Assembly (NCBI GenBank): GCA_021325475.1
Contig: JAJPHA010000080.1
Span: forward strand, 1 to 45,466
Direction of reading: 5' to 3'
Length of the DNA: 45,466 nt
Source of the DNA: Rhodanobacteraceae bacterium
GTDB taxonomy: Bacteria; Pseudomonadota; Gammaproteobacteria; Xanthomonadales; Rhodanobacteraceae
A program made the translations under genes and the position numbers. The number at the start of each line of letters is the position of its first letter. The stretch's first letter is position 1. Below, piece after piece: positions 7,810 to 18,050 of this stretch. The notes beneath the pieces were generated by a model, which was not told where the DNA came from, made no database searches, and was given only the letters and a program-made list of their open reading frames with translations.

Positions 7810-8604
7810 CTATACCGCCACCGGCGCCTTGATCGGCGGATGGTACTGATAGTCCTCGAACGCGATGTCCTCGTAGCGAAAATCGAACAGCGAGCGCACC
7901 GCCGGATTCAATCGCAGGCGCGGCAGCGGCAGCGGCTCGCGGCCGAGCTGCCGGCGCGCCTGGTCGAAGTGATTCTTGTACAAATGCACATCGCCGAAGG
8001 TGTGCACGAACTCGCCGGGCGCGAGCTCGCACACCTGCGCGATCATGTGCGTGAGCAGCGCGTAGCTCGCGATATTGAACGGCACGCCGAGAAACACGTC
8101 GGCCGAGCGCTGGTAGAGCTGGCACGACAGGCGGCCGTCGGCGACGTAGAACTGGAACAGCGCGTGGCAGGGCTGCAGCGCCATCTTCGGCAGATCCGCC
8201 ACGTTCCAGGCGCTCACCACCAGGCGCCGCGAATCGGGATTGCGGCGGATCTCGTCGATCACCCAGGAAATCTGATCGATGCTGCGTCCGTCCGGCGCCG
8301 GCCAGGCGCGCCACTGCCTGCCGTACACCGGGCCGAGCTCGCCGTGCGCATCGGCCCACTCGTCCCAGATGCTGACGCCGTGCTGCTTCAGCCAGGCGAT
8401 GTTGGTCTCGCCGCGCAGGAACCACAGCAATTCGTAGACGATCGACGGGATGTGCAGCTTCTTGGTGGTGACCAGCGGAAATCCCGCGGCGAGGTCGAAG
8501 CGCAACTGCCGCCCGAACAGCGAGCGCGTGCCGGTGCCGGTGCGATCGGATTTCTCCGCACCGTGTTCGAGCACTTCGCGCAGCAGATCGAGATACGGGC
8601 GCAT
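7810..8604 (-). CDS. thyA: thymidylate synthase
   Basis: A 264-residue ThyA, the usual length, that methylates dUMP to dTMP with methylenetetrahydrofolate. Landmarks are [12 protein letters not shown], the substrate loop [13 protein letters not shown], the catalytic cysteine in [12 protein letters not shown], and [17 protein letters not shown]. The C-terminal IKAPVAV closes the active site. It starts one base after the lgt stop and is followed by the oxygenase and folA. The gene order lgt-thyA-(oxygenase)-folA links cofactor recycling to dTMP synthesis. All expected active-site residues are present. Confidence 0.97.
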   Translation of the reverse strand: MRPYLDLLREVLEHGAEKSDRTGTGTRSLFGRQLRFDLAAGFPLVTTKKLHIPSIVYELLWFLRGETNIAWLKQHGVSIWDEWADAHGELGPVYGRQWRAWPAPDGRSIDQISWVIDEIRRNPDSRRLVVSAWNVADLPKMALQPCHALFQFYVADGRLSCQLYQRSADVFLGVPFNIASYALLTHMIAQVCELAPGEFVHTFGDVHLYKNHFDQARRQLGREPLPLPRLRLNPAVRSLFDFRYEDIAFEDYQYHPPIKAPVAV

Positions 8605-8605
8605 C

Positions 8606-9505
8606 TCAGGCCGCTTCCTTTAACGCGGCCTCCTGCGCGGCGCTCGCCGCCGGCGGCAGCAAGGTCGGTGCGCGCCGCGACAGCCACAGCAGGAACGCGC
8701 CGACCGCGATCAGCGGCAGCGACAGCAGTTGGCCCATCGTCAGCCAGCCGAAGGCGATGAAGCCGAGCTGCGCATCGGGCTCGCGCACGAATTCCACCGC
8801 GAACCGGAACGCGCCGTACAGCAGCGCGAACAGCCCCGACACCGCATAGCGCGGCCGCGGCTTGCGCGAGTACAGCCACAGCACGGTGAACAGCACCACG
8901 CCTTCCAGGCCGAACTCGTAGAGCTGCGAGGGATGCCGCGCCTCGTGATCGAGCTGCCCGGCGAGATACATCTGATGCAGCTCCGCGCGCGACTTGCCGA
9001 GCGCCTCGAGCGCGCGCGGAAAGATCACGCCCCACGGCAGCTCGGTATGCCGGCCCCACAGCTCGCCGCCGATGAAATTGCCGAGCCGGCCGAGGCCGAG
9101 GCCGATCGGCACCAGCGGCGCGACGAAATCGACCGTGTCGAAAAAGTGGATTTTGTGGCGTCGCGACCACCACAGTCCCGCCGCCAGCACGCCGAGCAGC
9201 CCGCCGTGGAACGACATGCCGCCCTCCCAGACGCGGAACAGCGCGAGCGGATCGTGCACGACCCAGTCCGGCGCGACGTAGAACAGCATGTAGCCGACGC
9301 GGCCGCCGACGATCACGCCGAGCATCACGTAGAAGGCGAGATCCGAGAACGCCTCGTAACCGACCGGCAGGCGTCCCGCCGCGCGCCGGCGGTTGCCGAG
9401 CCACCAGGCCGCGGCGAAGCCGAGCAGGTACATGATGCCGTACCAATGCACGGCGAGCGGACCGAGCGAGATCGCGATCGGATTGATGTCGTCGAAGTAG
9501 CGCAT
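8606..9505 (-). CDS. lgt: prolipoprotein diacylglyceryl transferase
   Basis: A 299-residue, seven-helix inner-membrane enzyme. It moves diacylglycerol from phosphatidylglycerol onto the lipobox cysteine, the first step of lipoprotein maturation. It shows the N-terminal [13 protein letters not shown], the GGMSFHGG loop and the signature [14 protein letters not shown]. The signature normally reads NFINGE, so the second asparagine is glycine here; the invariant first asparagine remains. RHPSQLYEF near residue 200 is also typical. It heads the lgt-thyA-oxygenase-folA operon. The C-terminal tail after residue 280 is alanine-rich and variable. Confidence 0.95.
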   Translation of the reverse strand: MRYFDDINPIAISLGPLAVHWYGIMYLLGFAAAWWLGNRRRAAGRLPVGYEAFSDLAFYVMLGVIVGGRVGYMLFYVAPDWVVHDPLALFRVWEGGMSFHGGLLGVLAAGLWWSRRHKIHFFDTVDFVAPLVPIGLGLGRLGNFIGGELWGRHTELPWGVIFPRALEALGKSRAELHQMYLAGQLDHEARHPSQLYEFGLEGVVLFTVLWLYSRKPRPRYAVSGLFALLYGAFRFAVEFVREPDAQLGFIAFGWLTMGQLLSLPLIAVGAFLLWLSRRAPTLLPPAASAAQEAALKEAA

Positions 9506-9557
9506 GCGCGACGGATCGAAACGGCAAGGCGCGGGAAGTGTACCGGATGGCGACCGG

Positions 9558-10778
9558 TCACGCCGCCGTCACCCGGCAGAGCAGGCCCTTGAGGTAGTCG
9601 GTCTCGGGAATCGCCGGATGCACGGGATGATCCGGCGCCTGCTGCAATTGCGCCAGCACCTGGACGTGGCGATCGAGGTGTCGCGCGCCCTGCTGGACCG
9701 CTTCGAGCAGCGCCACGCGCGGCAGATGATACGAGCACGAGCAGGTGACCAGCAGGCCGTCGCGGGCGAGCACCTGCATCGCCATCTCGTTCAAGCGCCG
9801 ATAGGCGAGCCGGCCTTCGGCGAAATCCTTCTTGCGTTTGACGAAGGCCGGCGGATCGAGGATCACGACGTCGAAACGCTCGCGCGCCTCGCGCAGCGCC
9901 TTCAAGTACTCGAACGCATCGGCGCGGACCGCGCGCACGCGCTCGGCGAGACCGTTGCGCCGCGCATTGGCCGCGATCGCCTCGACCGCGGTGGCCGAAG
10001 CATCGACGCACACCGCTTCGCGCGCGCCCGCGGCGGCCGCGCGCAGGCCCCAGGCGCCGAGGTAGCTGAACACGTCGAGCACGCGCGCGCCGGCGAGCGG
10101 CGCGCCGGCACCGAGCGCGACCAGCAGATCGCGATTGGCGCGCTGATCGTAGAACCAGCCGGTCTTCTGTCCGCCGATCGGATCGATGGCGAATTCGAGC
10201 CCGCCCTCGCGCACGGTCACCGGCGCGGCGAGTTCGCCGTAGCCGAGATCGGCGTAGCTCGGCAACTGCTCCAGCGCGCGCACCGCAGCGTCGTTCTTCC
10301 ACACGATCGCGGCGGGCTTGAGCACCTTGACCAGCGCCGCGGCGATGTCGTCCTTCAGGCGCTCCATGCCGGCCGTCGCGGTCTGCGCGACGACGACCTC
10401 GGCGTAGCGATCGACGACCAGACCGGGCACGCCGTCCGATTCGCCGTAGAGCAGCCGATAGTACGGTTCGGCGTGCAGCCGCTCGCGCAGCGCCAGGGCG
10501 ACGTTGAGCTTGTGCACCAAGAGCGAACGATCGAGCGCATGGGCGATGCCGCGATTGACCAGGCGCGCGGCGATCAGCGAATTCGGATTGACGTAGCCGA
10601 CGCCGAGCGGCCGCTCGTGCGCATCGACGATCGCGCACGGCGCGCCGGGCGCGAAGCCGGCGAGCGGCGAGCGCTTGACGTCGATCTCGTTCGAGAACAC
10701 CCACACGTGCCCGGCGCGCAGGCGCGCGTCCTCGCCGCGCTTGAGGTAGAGGGCGGGATAGGCGACGGCTTCGGACAT
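9558..10778 (-). CDS. rlmI: 23S rRNA cytosine-C5 methyltransferase, RlmI-type
   Basis: A 406-residue SAM-dependent methyltransferase. It has an N-terminal PUA domain (about 1-75, with [20 protein letters not shown]), a central domain, and a Rossmann domain from about residue 210. The fold elements are [13 protein letters not shown] (SAM loop), VCVDAS (acidic ribose contact) and [14 protein letters not shown] (catalytic motif). The later CSCSYH fits the cysteine nucleophile region of RlmI, which makes m5C1962 in E. coli 23S rRNA. I chose the ATG at 10778; a GTG 18 bases upstream is possible. It lies 52 bases before lgt and may be transcribed with that operon. Confidence 0.88.
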   Translation of the reverse strand: MSEAVAYPALYLKRGEDARLRAGHVWVFSNEIDVKRSPLAGFAPGAPCAIVDAHERPLGVGYVNPNSLIAARLVNRGIAHALDRSLLVHKLNVALALRERLHAEPYYRLLYGESDGVPGLVVDRYAEVVVAQTATAGMERLKDDIAAALVKVLKPAAIVWKNDAAVRALEQLPSYADLGYGELAAPVTVREGGLEFAIDPIGGQKTGWFYDQRANRDLLVALGAGAPLAGARVLDVFSYLGAWGLRAAAAGAREAVCVDASATAVEAIAANARRNGLAERVRAVRADAFEYLKALREARERFDVVILDPPAFVKRKKDFAEGRLAYRRLNEMAMQVLARDGLLVTCSCSYHLPRVALLEAVQQGARHLDRHVQVLAQLQQAPDHPVHPAIPETDYLKGLLCRVTAA

Positions 10779-10815
10779 GGCTTCGGGCGCGGTCACGGCG
10801 GTGCCGGGATGCTGG

Positions 10816-10821
10816 CATAAT
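10816..10821 (+). promoter_or_regulatory. putative -10 element of S9 peptidase gene
   Basis: CATAAT matches five of six consensus positions in very GC-rich DNA, but the -35 region (around 10793) is poor. If used, the transcript starts near 10828 and has a leader of about 170 bases that includes the hairpin at 10902-10930. Confidence 0.3.
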
Positions 10822-10901
10822 CGCCGCTCGGTTCCTAGGGAAGGTCTGGCTGGCTCTCCATGTTCCTGTCTTCGGCGGCGGAGCCGCACCCCCACAACCC
10901 C

Positions 10902-10930
10902 ATCAAACCCTTGCTGCGCAAGGGTTTGAT
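10902..10930. repeat. perfect 13-bp inverted repeat in leader of S9 peptidase gene
   Basis: Arms ATCAAACCCTTGC and GCAAGGGTTTGAT are exact complements around a 3-base TGC loop. The element is less GC-rich than its surroundings and sits 71 bases before the start codon. No U-run follows, so it is not a standard terminator. A second short palindrome, CTTGACTCAAG, lies at 10937-10947. It could be an mRNA structure, a protein-binding site or a dispersed repeat. Confidence 0.75.
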
Positions 10931-11000
10931 CGCCCACTTGACTCAAGGGGGCTCAAAAAGCGTTCTTCACTTGGTCAGAGGTTCCCCAAGGAGTGTCCCG

Positions 11001-13040
11001 ATGCGCACCATCCGCCGCTGTCTGCTGATCTCGTTGCTCGCGCTCGGCGCGCCGGCCGGCGCATTCGCCGCCGCGAATCCGGCCGCGCAGGCCGCGATGC
11101 CGTCGGAAGCCGATTTCGCCCGGCATCCCTCGCTCGGTGCGCCGGCGATCTCGCCGGACGGCCAGCACATCGCCGTGTCCGTGCACAGCACCGAAAACGG
11201 CGAGAGCAAATACCAGCTCGCCGTGCTGCATCTGCCGGACCTGAAATACGTCAGCCGGCTGGACATGGCCGCGCACTACCTGCCGATCGACATCACCTGG
11301 GTGGACAACAAGCGCCTGGTGCTGAGCACGGGCGAGGAAGTGGGCTTCGCCGAGATGCCGCGCTCGACCGGCGACGTGCTCGCGGTGGACATGGACGGCA
11401 AGAACAAGCGCGTGCTCTACAGCGACCGTCTGCGCAATTCGCCGGAGGCGCAGCGCACCCTGCTCAAGATTCCGATCGGGTTCGGCGTCATCAGCGGACG
11501 CCCGGACGTGCCGAACGGGCACTTCTATCTGACCGTGTATCCGGCGAGCGAAGGCGCCGGCCTCGAGCACCAGGCCAACGAGACCCTGCTCTACGACATC
11601 AACGCGGATTCCGGCACGGTCACCGAGCTGGCGCGCATCGGCGAGGACGGCTACGACTTCATCGTCCACGACGGCGTGGCGCGCTACGCCTACGGTCTGG
11701 ACAACCATTTCAAGGAACACGTCTTCTATCGCGCCGCCGCGGACCGGCCGTGGACCGAGCAGCCCGCGGCCGTGGTCGGCAAGCGCATGTACCCGTTGCG
11801 CATCAGCGCCGACGGCACGCACCTTTACAGCCTCGGCAATCCGGCCGGCGGACCGGACGAATTGGCGATCAGCAATCTCGACGGCAGCGAGCGCCGCGTG
11901 CTCGCCGGCAATCCGCGGGTCAGCATCGAGCGCGTGTTCTGGAGCCCGGCGCCGCACACGCCGATCGCGGCGATGGCGATGGACGGCAAGCCGGTGCTGA
12001 GCTATCTCGACGACGGCAAGTACGCGGCGATCCTGAAATCGCTGAACGAGAAGTTCGCCGATCACTACGTCGGCTTCGGCGAGATGAGCGTGGACGGCTC
12101 GACCATCCTCGTCTTCGCCGCCAGCGATCGCGATCCCGGCACCTTCGCCCTGTTCGACACCGCGACCAGCAACCTGCGGCCGCTGTATCAACTGCGCCCC
12201 TGGCTCAAGGCCGAACAACTCGGCGAACGCCGGCCGTTCTGGTTCCGCGCCTCGAGCGGCACCGAGCTCGGCGGCTATCTCACCCTGCCGCCGCATCGCG
12301 AGGCGAAGAACCTGCCGACGATCCTGATCGCGCACGGCGGCCCGCTCGGCGTGCGCGATCCGTGGTACCTCGCCGGTTCGTGGGAGAACGACGAGGCGCA
12401 GTTCCTGGCGACGCGCGGCTACGCCGTGGTGCAGGTCAACTATCGCGGCTCGGGCGGGCGCGGCCAGAACTTCGAGGATTCCGGCAAGCGCCAGATGGGC
12501 ACCGGCATGATGCAGGACATGCTCGATGCGCTGCACTGGGCGATCGAGCAGGGCTACAGCGACGCCAAGCGGGTGTGCGTCTACGGCGCGAGCTACGGCG
12601 GCTACACCGCGTTCTTCCAGCCGGTGTACGCGCCGCAGGGCACGTTCCGCTGCTCGGTCGCCATCGCCGGCGTGTCCGACATCCGCATCCAGGCCAACCG
12701 CAGCGACACGCGCCGCTCGCGCGCCGGCAAGAATTTCCTGCGCGAAGCCTGGGGCATGGACGATCCGGCCTACCTCGCCGCCAATTCGGCGATCGACCAC
12801 GTCGACAAATTCAACGTGTCGGTGCTGATCATCCACGGCGAGGACGACAAGCGCGTGCCGATCCAGAACGCCCGCGCCATGCGCGATGCCTTGGAGAAGG
12901 CCGGCAAGCCGGTGGAATACTTCGTCCGGCCGAAGGAAGGCCACGGCTTCTTCAAGGAGGAGAACAATATCGAGCGCTACCGCATCACCGAAGCGTTCCT
13001 CGCCAAATACCTCGGACCGGGCGCGCCGCCGGCGCCGTGA
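11001..13040 (+). CDS. secreted S9-family prolyl oligopeptidase-type peptidase
   Basis: A 679-residue protein with an N-terminal signal peptide (RRCLLISLLALGAPAGAFAA) for the periplasm or beyond. A beta-propeller region of about 400 residues (ISPDGQHIAVSVHS and similar blades) is followed by an alpha/beta hydrolase domain. The catalytic triad is S531 in GASYGGY, D616 in GEDDKRVP and H648 in GHGFF. The oxyanion region HGGPLGVRDPW is typical. It cleaves peptides as an acylaminoacyl- or dipeptidyl-peptidase type; the exact class is uncertain. The ATG at 11001 follows AAGGAG with 7-base spacing. The next gene begins 27 bases downstream. Confidence 0.9.
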   Translation: MRTIRRCLLISLLALGAPAGAFAAANPAAQAAMPSEADFARHPSLGAPAISPDGQHIAVSVHSTENGESKYQLAVLHLPDLKYVSRLDMAAHYLPIDITWVDNKRLVLSTGEEVGFAEMPRSTGDVLAVDMDGKNKRVLYSDRLRNSPEAQRTLLKIPIGFGVISGRPDVPNGHFYLTVYPASEGAGLEHQANETLLYDINADSGTVTELARIGEDGYDFIVHDGVARYAYGLDNHFKEHVFYRAAADRPWTEQPAAVVGKRMYPLRISADGTHLYSLGNPAGGPDELAISNLDGSERRVLAGNPRVSIERVFWSPAPHTPIAAMAMDGKPVLSYLDDGKYAAILKSLNEKFADHYVGFGEMSVDGSTILVFAASDRDPGTFALFDTATSNLRPLYQLRPWLKAEQLGERRPFWFRASSGTELGGYLTLPPHREAKNLPTILIAHGGPLGVRDPWYLAGSWENDEAQFLATRGYAVVQVNYRGSGGRGQNFEDSGKRQMGTGMMQDMLDALHWAIEQGYSDAKRVCVYGASYGGYTAFFQPVYAPQGTFRCSVAIAGVSDIRIQANRSDTRRSRAGKNFLREAWGMDDPAYLAANSAIDHVDKFNVSVLIIHGEDDKRVPIQNARAMRDALEKAGKPVEYFVRPKEGHGFFKEENNIERYRITEAFLAKYLGPGAPPAP

Positions 13041-13067
13041 ATGGCGCGGTCGCGGTACGGTAGACGC

Positions 13068-15098
13068 ATGAACCGCCTCGCCGACGCCGCCAGCCCGTAC
13101 CTGCGCCAGCACGCGGACAACCCCGTGGATTGGTGGCCCTGGTGCGAGGAGGCGCTGGCGCTGGCCCGCGCCGCCGACAAGCCGATCCTGCTCTCGATCG
13201 GCTACTCCGCCTGCCATTGGTGCCACGTCATGGCGCGCGAGAGTTTCGCCGATCCGGCGATCGCGGCGCTGATGAACGAGCGGTTCGTTTGTATAAAAGT
13301 GGACCGCGAGGAACGGCCCGATCTCGACCGCATCTACCAGCTCGCGCATCAGGCGCTGACGCACCGCGGCGGCGGCTGGCCGCTCACCGTGTTCCTCACG
13401 CCCGACGATCACCTGCCGTTCTTCGCCGGCACCTATTTTCCGCGCGAGGCACGCTACGGCCTGCCGGCGTTTGCCGAGGTGCTGCGCGAGGTGCGGCGCT
13501 GGTGGGACGAACGCCGCGCCGAGGTGCGCGCGCAGAACGCCGCGCTCGCCGAGTTCCTGCGCGACGCGGCCCGGGGCGACGCGCCCGTGGCGGCGCTGGA
13601 CGAGGCGCCCATCCACGCCGCGCTCGACTGGAGCGAACGCCATTTCGATGCCGAGCACGGCGGCCACCCCGGCGCGCCCAAGTTCCCGCACTGCCCGGAG
13701 CTCGAGCTGCTGCTCGATCGCGCGCGGCCGGCGCCGGTCGCATTCACCCTCGCGCGCATGGCCGCCGGCGGCATCCACGACCAGATCGGCGGCGGCTTCT
13801 GCCGCTACAGCGTCGATGAACGCTGGGAGATTCCGCACTTCGAGAAGATGCTGTACGACAACGCGCAACTGCTGCCGCTGTACGCCGAGTGCGCGCAGCG
13901 GCCGGACGGCGCCGATTTCGCCCGCGTCGCGCGCGAGCTCCTCGCCTGGCTGCTGCGCGAGATGACTGCGCCCGCCGGCGGCTTCGCCAGCGCGCTCGAT
14001 GCCGACAGCGAACACGAGGAAGGCAAGTTCTATCTGTGGCAACGCGCAGAGGTGCGCGCGCTGCTGGACGACGCCGAATTCGCCGTCGCCGCACCGCACT
14101 TCGGCTTCGACCGGCCGCCGAATTTCGAGGGCCGCGCCTGGCATGCGGTCGTCGCCGAGCCGCTCGAACGCATCGCCGAGCGGCTCGGCCTCACCCTCGA
14201 GGTCGCCGCCGCGCGGCTCGCCGCGGCGCGGCGCAAGCTGTACGAGGCGCGTGCCCGGCGCGTGCCGCCGGCGCGCGACGACAAGATCCTCACCGCCTGG
14301 AACGCGCTCGCGATCTCTGGCATCGCCCGCGCCGCGCGCGCGCTCGCCGCGCCCGCGCTGCTCGGCCTGGCCGAGGACGCGCTCGATTTCCTGTATCGCG
14401 CGGCCTGGCGCGACGGCCGGCTGTACGCCAAGGCCGACGCCGACGCCGAGCGCTTCCCGGCGTATCTCGACGACCACGCCTTCCTGCTCGAGGCGCTGCT
14501 CGAGATGCTGCCATGCCGCTTCCACGAGCGCGATCTCGCCTGGGCCATCGTGCTGGCGGAACAACTGCTGGCGCGCTTCGAGGACCGCGAGCGCGGCGGT
14601 TTCCACTTCACCGCGCACGATCACGAGCGCCTGATCCAGCGGCCGAAACCCTGGCCGGACGAGGCGCTGCCGTCCGGCAACGGCGTCGCCGCGCGTGCCC
14701 TGCTCCGCCTCGGCGCGCTCACCGGCGAGGCGCGCTACCGCGACGCCGCCGAGCGCACGCTCCGTGCGGCCTATTCCACAATGCAGCAATTTCCACAAGG
14801 CTGCGCGACCCTGCTGCGCGCGCTCGACGATCTCCTCCGCCCGCGCACCCACCTCGTCGTCCGCTGCGACGGCGAGGCCGAGGAACGCGCCTGGCGCGCC
14901 GCGCTCGACGACGTGCCGACGCGCCGCCTCGATGCCTACTTCGTTCCCGCCGCGGCCGGCGATCTGCCCGGCCTGCTTGCGGCGCAGCCGCATCGGCCGG
15001 GCGGCGTGGCCTACCTCTGCCGCGGCACGCGCTGCCTGCCGCCGCTCGCCACCCCGGCGGCGCTGGCCGAGGCCCTCGCCGAAGCGGCGCCGACGTGA
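13068..15098 (+). CDS. thioredoxin-fold DUF255 protein, YyaL/spermatogenesis-20 family
   Basis: A 676-residue two-domain protein. Residues 1-160 form a thioredoxin-like domain with the signature [17 protein letters not shown] and CHWCHVM (C-x-x-C). Then [10 protein letters not shown] and [12 protein letters not shown] follow. The remaining 500 residues resemble an alpha/alpha six-barrel of the N-acylglucosamine-2-epimerase type ([33 protein letters not shown]). The biochemical role of the family is not established; a redox or sugar-related function is guessed. I chose ATG 13068 because [11 protein letters not shown] is the family start; ATG 13041 would add nine residues. It is followed after 19 bases by the RNase-phosphorylase trio. 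Confidence 0.88.
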   Translation: MNRLADAASPYLRQHADNPVDWWPWCEEALALARAADKPILLSIGYSACHWCHVMARESFADPAIAALMNERFVCIKVDREERPDLDRIYQLAHQALTHRGGGWPLTVFLTPDDHLPFFAGTYFPREARYGLPAFAEVLREVRRWWDERRAEVRAQNAALAEFLRDAARGDAPVAALDEAPIHAALDWSERHFDAEHGGHPGAPKFPHCPELELLLDRARPAPVAFTLARMAAGGIHDQIGGGFCRYSVDERWEIPHFEKMLYDNAQLLPLYAECAQRPDGADFARVARELLAWLLREMTAPAGGFASALDADSEHEEGKFYLWQRAEVRALLDDAEFAVAAPHFGFDRPPNFEGRAWHAVVAEPLERIAERLGLTLEVAAARLAAARRKLYEARARRVPPARDDKILTAWNALAISGIARAARALAAPALLGLAEDALDFLYRAAWRDGRLYAKADADAERFPAYLDDHAFLLEALLEMLPCRFHERDLAWAIVLAEQLLARFEDRERGGFHFTAHDHERLIQRPKPWPDEALPSGNGVAARALLRLGALTGEARYRDAAERTLRAAYSTMQQFPQGCATLLRALDDLLRPRTHLVVRCDGEAEERAWRAALDDVPTRRLDAYFVPAAAGDLPGLLAAQPHRPGGVAYLCRGTRCLPPLATPAALAEALAEAAPT

Positions 15099-15117
15099 CG
15101 GCGAAGGAGTGACGACG

Positions 15118-16506
15118 ATGCGGATCCGGTTCCTCGGCGCGGCGGGCACGGTGACCGGCTCGAAGTATCTGGTGCACCACGGCGACCGGCCGTTTCTCGT
15201 CGATTGCGGGCTGTTCCAGGGCCTGAAAGCGTTGCGGCTGCGCAATTGGGCGCCGCTGCCGTTCGATGCCGCGGCGCTGTCGGCGGTGGTGCTGACGCAT
15301 GCGCATCTGGATCACAGCGGCTACCTGCCGCTGCTCGTCCGCAACGGCTTTCGCGGACCGGTGCACTGCACGCCGGCCACGCTGGAACTGTGCCGGCTGC
15401 TGCTGCCCGACAGCGGCCATCTGCTGGAGGAGGATGCCGAGTACGCCAACCGCCACGGCTTCTCCAAACACCAGCCGGCGCTGCCGCTGTACACGCGCGC
15501 GGATGCCGAGCGTTGTCTGCGCTACCTGCGGCCGACCCCGTTCGATGCGCCGATCGAACTCGGCGGCGGCGTGCGCGCCGAATTGACCCCCGCCGGACAT
15601 CTGCTCGGCGCCGCCTGCGTCACGCTGCGCACGGACGCCTTGCGCGTGGTCTTCTCCGGCGATCTCGGCCGGCCGCACGATCCGATCATGCGTCCGCCGC
15701 GTCCGCTCGAGGCGGCCGATTTCCTCGTCGTCGAATCCACCTACGGCGACCGCCGCCACGAAAGCGGCGACGCCTGCGCGGAACTCGAGGCGGTGATAAC
15801 ACGCACGATCCGGCGCGGCGGCGTGGTCGTGGTGCCCTCCTTCGCCGTCGGCCGCGCACAGTTCCTGCTCTACTGCATCGAGCGTTTGAAGGCGCACGGC
15901 CGGATCCCGGCACATCTGCCGGTGTTCCTCAACAGCCCGATGGCGGCGGACGCGACCGAACTGTATCTGCGCTTCGCTGCCGAGCACCGGCTCGACGCGC
16001 GCGAATGCGAGTCGGTGCGCCGCGCCGCGAAAATCGTCAACACCGTGGAGGAATCCAAGCGCCTGAACGCCCTGCGCCAGCCGATGGTGCTGATCGCGGC
16101 GAGCGGCATGGCCACCGGCGGGCGGGTGATCCATCACCTCAAGGCGTTCGCGCCCGATCCGCGCAACACGATCCTGTTCGCCGGCCACCAGGCCGTCGGC
16201 ACGCGCGGCGCAGCGATGCTCGCCGGCGCCGAGACCATCCGCATCCACGGCGAGGACGTGCCGGTGCGCGCGGAAGTGGCCGCATTGTCCAGCCTGTCGG
16301 CGCACGCCGACTGGCAGGAGACGCTGGACTGGTTGCGGAATTTCCGCACTCCGCCGCGCTGCTCGTTCATCACCCACGGCGAGCCGGTCGCGGCCGACGC
16401 GCTGCGCCAGCAGATCGAGCGCCGGCTCGGCTGGCGCACGCACATTCCCGAACACGGCGAGACCGTCGATCTCGCCGCGTTCGCCAACGCGGGGACCCAG
16501 GCATGA
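15118..16506 (+). CDS. MBL-fold beta-CASP RNase, RNA-metabolising type
   Basis: A 462-residue metallo-beta-lactamase/beta-CASP nuclease. It begins IRFLGAAGTVTGSKYLV and has the zinc motif THAHLDHSGYLP, the SGDLGRPHDPIMRPP segment and ESTYGDR. A beta-CASP cap follows with FAVGRAQFLLY. The C-terminal RNA-specificity part has GHQAVGTRG, SAHADWQETLDWL and THGEP. Relatives are YSH1/CPSF-like ribonucleases in bacteria and archaea. A strong AAGGAG site precedes the ATG. Its stop overlaps the next start (ATGA), so it is co-translated with the phosphorylase. It is probably an RNA-degrading enzyme that supplies nucleotides to the following steps; that link is inference. Confidence 0.9.
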   Translation: MRIRFLGAAGTVTGSKYLVHHGDRPFLVDCGLFQGLKALRLRNWAPLPFDAAALSAVVLTHAHLDHSGYLPLLVRNGFRGPVHCTPATLELCRLLLPDSGHLLEEDAEYANRHGFSKHQPALPLYTRADAERCLRYLRPTPFDAPIELGGGVRAELTPAGHLLGAACVTLRTDALRVVFSGDLGRPHDPIMRPPRPLEAADFLVVESTYGDRRHESGDACAELEAVITRTIRRGGVVVVPSFAVGRAQFLLYCIERLKAHGRIPAHLPVFLNSPMAADATELYLRFAAEHRLDARECESVRRAAKIVNTVEESKRLNALRQPMVLIAASGMATGGRVIHHLKAFAPDPRNTILFAGHQAVGTRGAAMLAGAETIRIHGEDVPVRAEVAALSSLSAHADWQETLDWLRNFRTPPRCSFITHGEPVAADALRQQIERRLGWRTHIPEHGETVDLAAFANAGTQA

Positions 16507-18050
16507 ATCCCGAACGCTCGACGACATGCCACGACACGGGCGAACATCGGCTGCGCGTGCGCCGGCTCGGCATCGACACCTACCAGGAACCGGTGGTGTT
16601 CCTGCGCGAGGATTCGCACGTGTGCCGGGCCGAGGGCTTCGAGTCGCAGTCGCGCGTGGAACTGCGCCGCGACGGCAGGCGCATCGTCGCCACGCTGAAC
16701 GTGCTGCGCCACGGCAGCCCGGTGCCGCTCGCCGACGACGAGGCCGGCCTGTCGGAGGCGGCCTGGCGCATCCTCGGCGCCGGCGAGGACGAGCGCATCT
16801 GCCTCGGTCACCCGACGCCGGTGGAATCGTTCGCCTGCGTGCGCGCCAAACTGTACGGCCATCGGTTCACGCCGGCCGCGCTCGAGGCGATCGTCGCCGA
16901 CATCGGCAGTGGCCGCTATGCCAATATCGAGATGGCGGCATTCCTCGCCGCCTGCGCCGGCGATCGGCTCGATGCCGACGAGACCATCGCGCTCACCCGC
17001 GCGATGGTCGCGACCGGCGAGCGGCTCGCCTGGCCGCAGGCGCGCATCATGGACAAGCACTGCGTCGGCGGCCTGCCCGGCAATCGCACCACCCTGATCG
17101 TGGTGCCGATCGTCGCCGCGCTCGGCGTCGTCATCCCGAAGACCTCCTCGCGCGCGATCACCTCGCCCGCCGGCACCGCCGATACCATGGAGACGCTCGC
17201 GCCGGTCGCACTCGACATCGCCGCGATCCGCCGCGTGGTCGAGCGCGAGGGCGGCTGCATCGCCTGGGGCGGCGCGGTCGGGTTGAGTCCGGCCGACGAC
17301 ATCCTGATCCGCGTCGAGCGGCCGCTCGACCTCGACAGCGAGGCGCAGCTCGTGGCTTCGGTGATCTCGAAGAAGGTCGCGGCCGGCTCGACGCACGTGC
17401 TGATCGACGTACCGGTCGGCCCGACCGCGAAGGTGCGCTCGGCTGCCGCGGCGCAGTCGCTCGCCCGGCGCCTCGCCGAGACCGGCCGCGCGCTCGGCCT
17501 CATGCTCGACGTCGTCCTGACCGACGGCACGCAACCGGTCGGCCGCGGCATCGGCCCGGCGCTGGAGGCGCGCGACGTGCTGGCGGTGCTGCGCAACGAG
17601 GCGACGGCACCGCAGGACCTCCGCGCCCGCGCGATCGGGCTCGCCGGCCGGCTGCTCGAACTCGCCGGGTGCGCGCCGCCCGCCGCCGGCGCCGCGCTGG
17701 CCGAAGCGGTGCTCGCCGACGGCCGCGCCTTCGCCAAGTTCCAGGCCATCGCCGAAGCCCAGGGCGGCCTGCGCACGCCGCCGCGCGCGCCGGAACGTCA
17801 CGTCGTCGCCGCGAGCGCGGCCGGCGTGGTGCACGCGATCGACAACCGCAAACTGGCGCGCGTGGCCAAGCTCGCCGGCGCGCCGCAGGCGCCGGCCGCG
17901 GGCGTCGAACTGCACACGCCGCTCGGCACCGCGGTGGCGCGCGGCCAGCCGCTGTACACGGTGCACGCGCAGTCGCGCGGCGAGCTCCACTATGCGCTCG
18001 ACTACGCCCAGGCGCAGCGCGCGATCGTCGCCGTGGCAGCGCCGCCGTGA
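16503..18050 (+). CDS. AMP/thymidine phosphorylase-family enzyme, archaeal-type
   Basis: A 515-residue nucleoside phosphorylase superfamily II protein. It has the extra N-terminal domain of archaeal AMP phosphorylases (about residues 10-90). The active-site segments are IMDKHCVGGLPGNRTT, KTSSRAITSPAGTADTMET and GGCIAWGGAVGLSPADD. These match the 500-residue class annotated as putative thymidine phosphorylase in proteobacteria and AMP phosphorylase in archaea. They do not match the 440-residue DeoA. The reaction is phosphorolysis of a nucleoside or nucleoside monophosphate to base plus ribose-1-phosphate or ribose-1,5-bisphosphate. It is coupled on both sides by 4-base overlaps with the RNase and the PRPP-synthetase homologue. 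Confidence 0.88.
   Translation: MNPERSTTCHDTGEHRLRVRRLGIDTYQEPVVFLREDSHVCRAEGFESQSRVELRRDGRRIVATLNVLRHGSPVPLADDEAGLSEAAWRILGAGEDERICLGHPTPVESFACVRAKLYGHRFTPAALEAIVADIGSGRYANIEMAAFLAACAGDRLDADETIALTRAMVATGERLAWPQARIMDKHCVGGLPGNRTTLIVVPIVAALGVVIPKTSSRAITSPAGTADTMETLAPVALDIAAIRRVVEREGGCIAWGGAVGLSPADDILIRVERPLDLDSEAQLVASVISKKVAAGSTHVLIDVPVGPTAKVRSAAAAQSLARRLAETGRALGLMLDVVLTDGTQPVGRGIGPALEARDVLAVLRNEATAPQDLRARAIGLAGRLLELAGCAPPAAGAALAEAVLADGRAFAKFQAIAEAQGGLRTPPRAPERHVVAASAAGVVHAIDNRKLARVAKLAGAPQAPAAGVELHTPLGTAVARGQPLYTVHAQSRGELHYALDYAQAQRAIVAVAAPP

Noticed and set aside
9483-9496. TTGATGTCGTCGAA near the lgt start
   Set aside because: Only one half-site matches, and it lies within the first codons of lgt.
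10953-15245. Very long minus-strand open frame opposite the S9 peptidase and DUF255 genes
   Set aside because: Arginine-rich translation without domain motifs; GC-rich genes commonly leave open antisense frames, and the plus-strand genes have full catalytic motifs.
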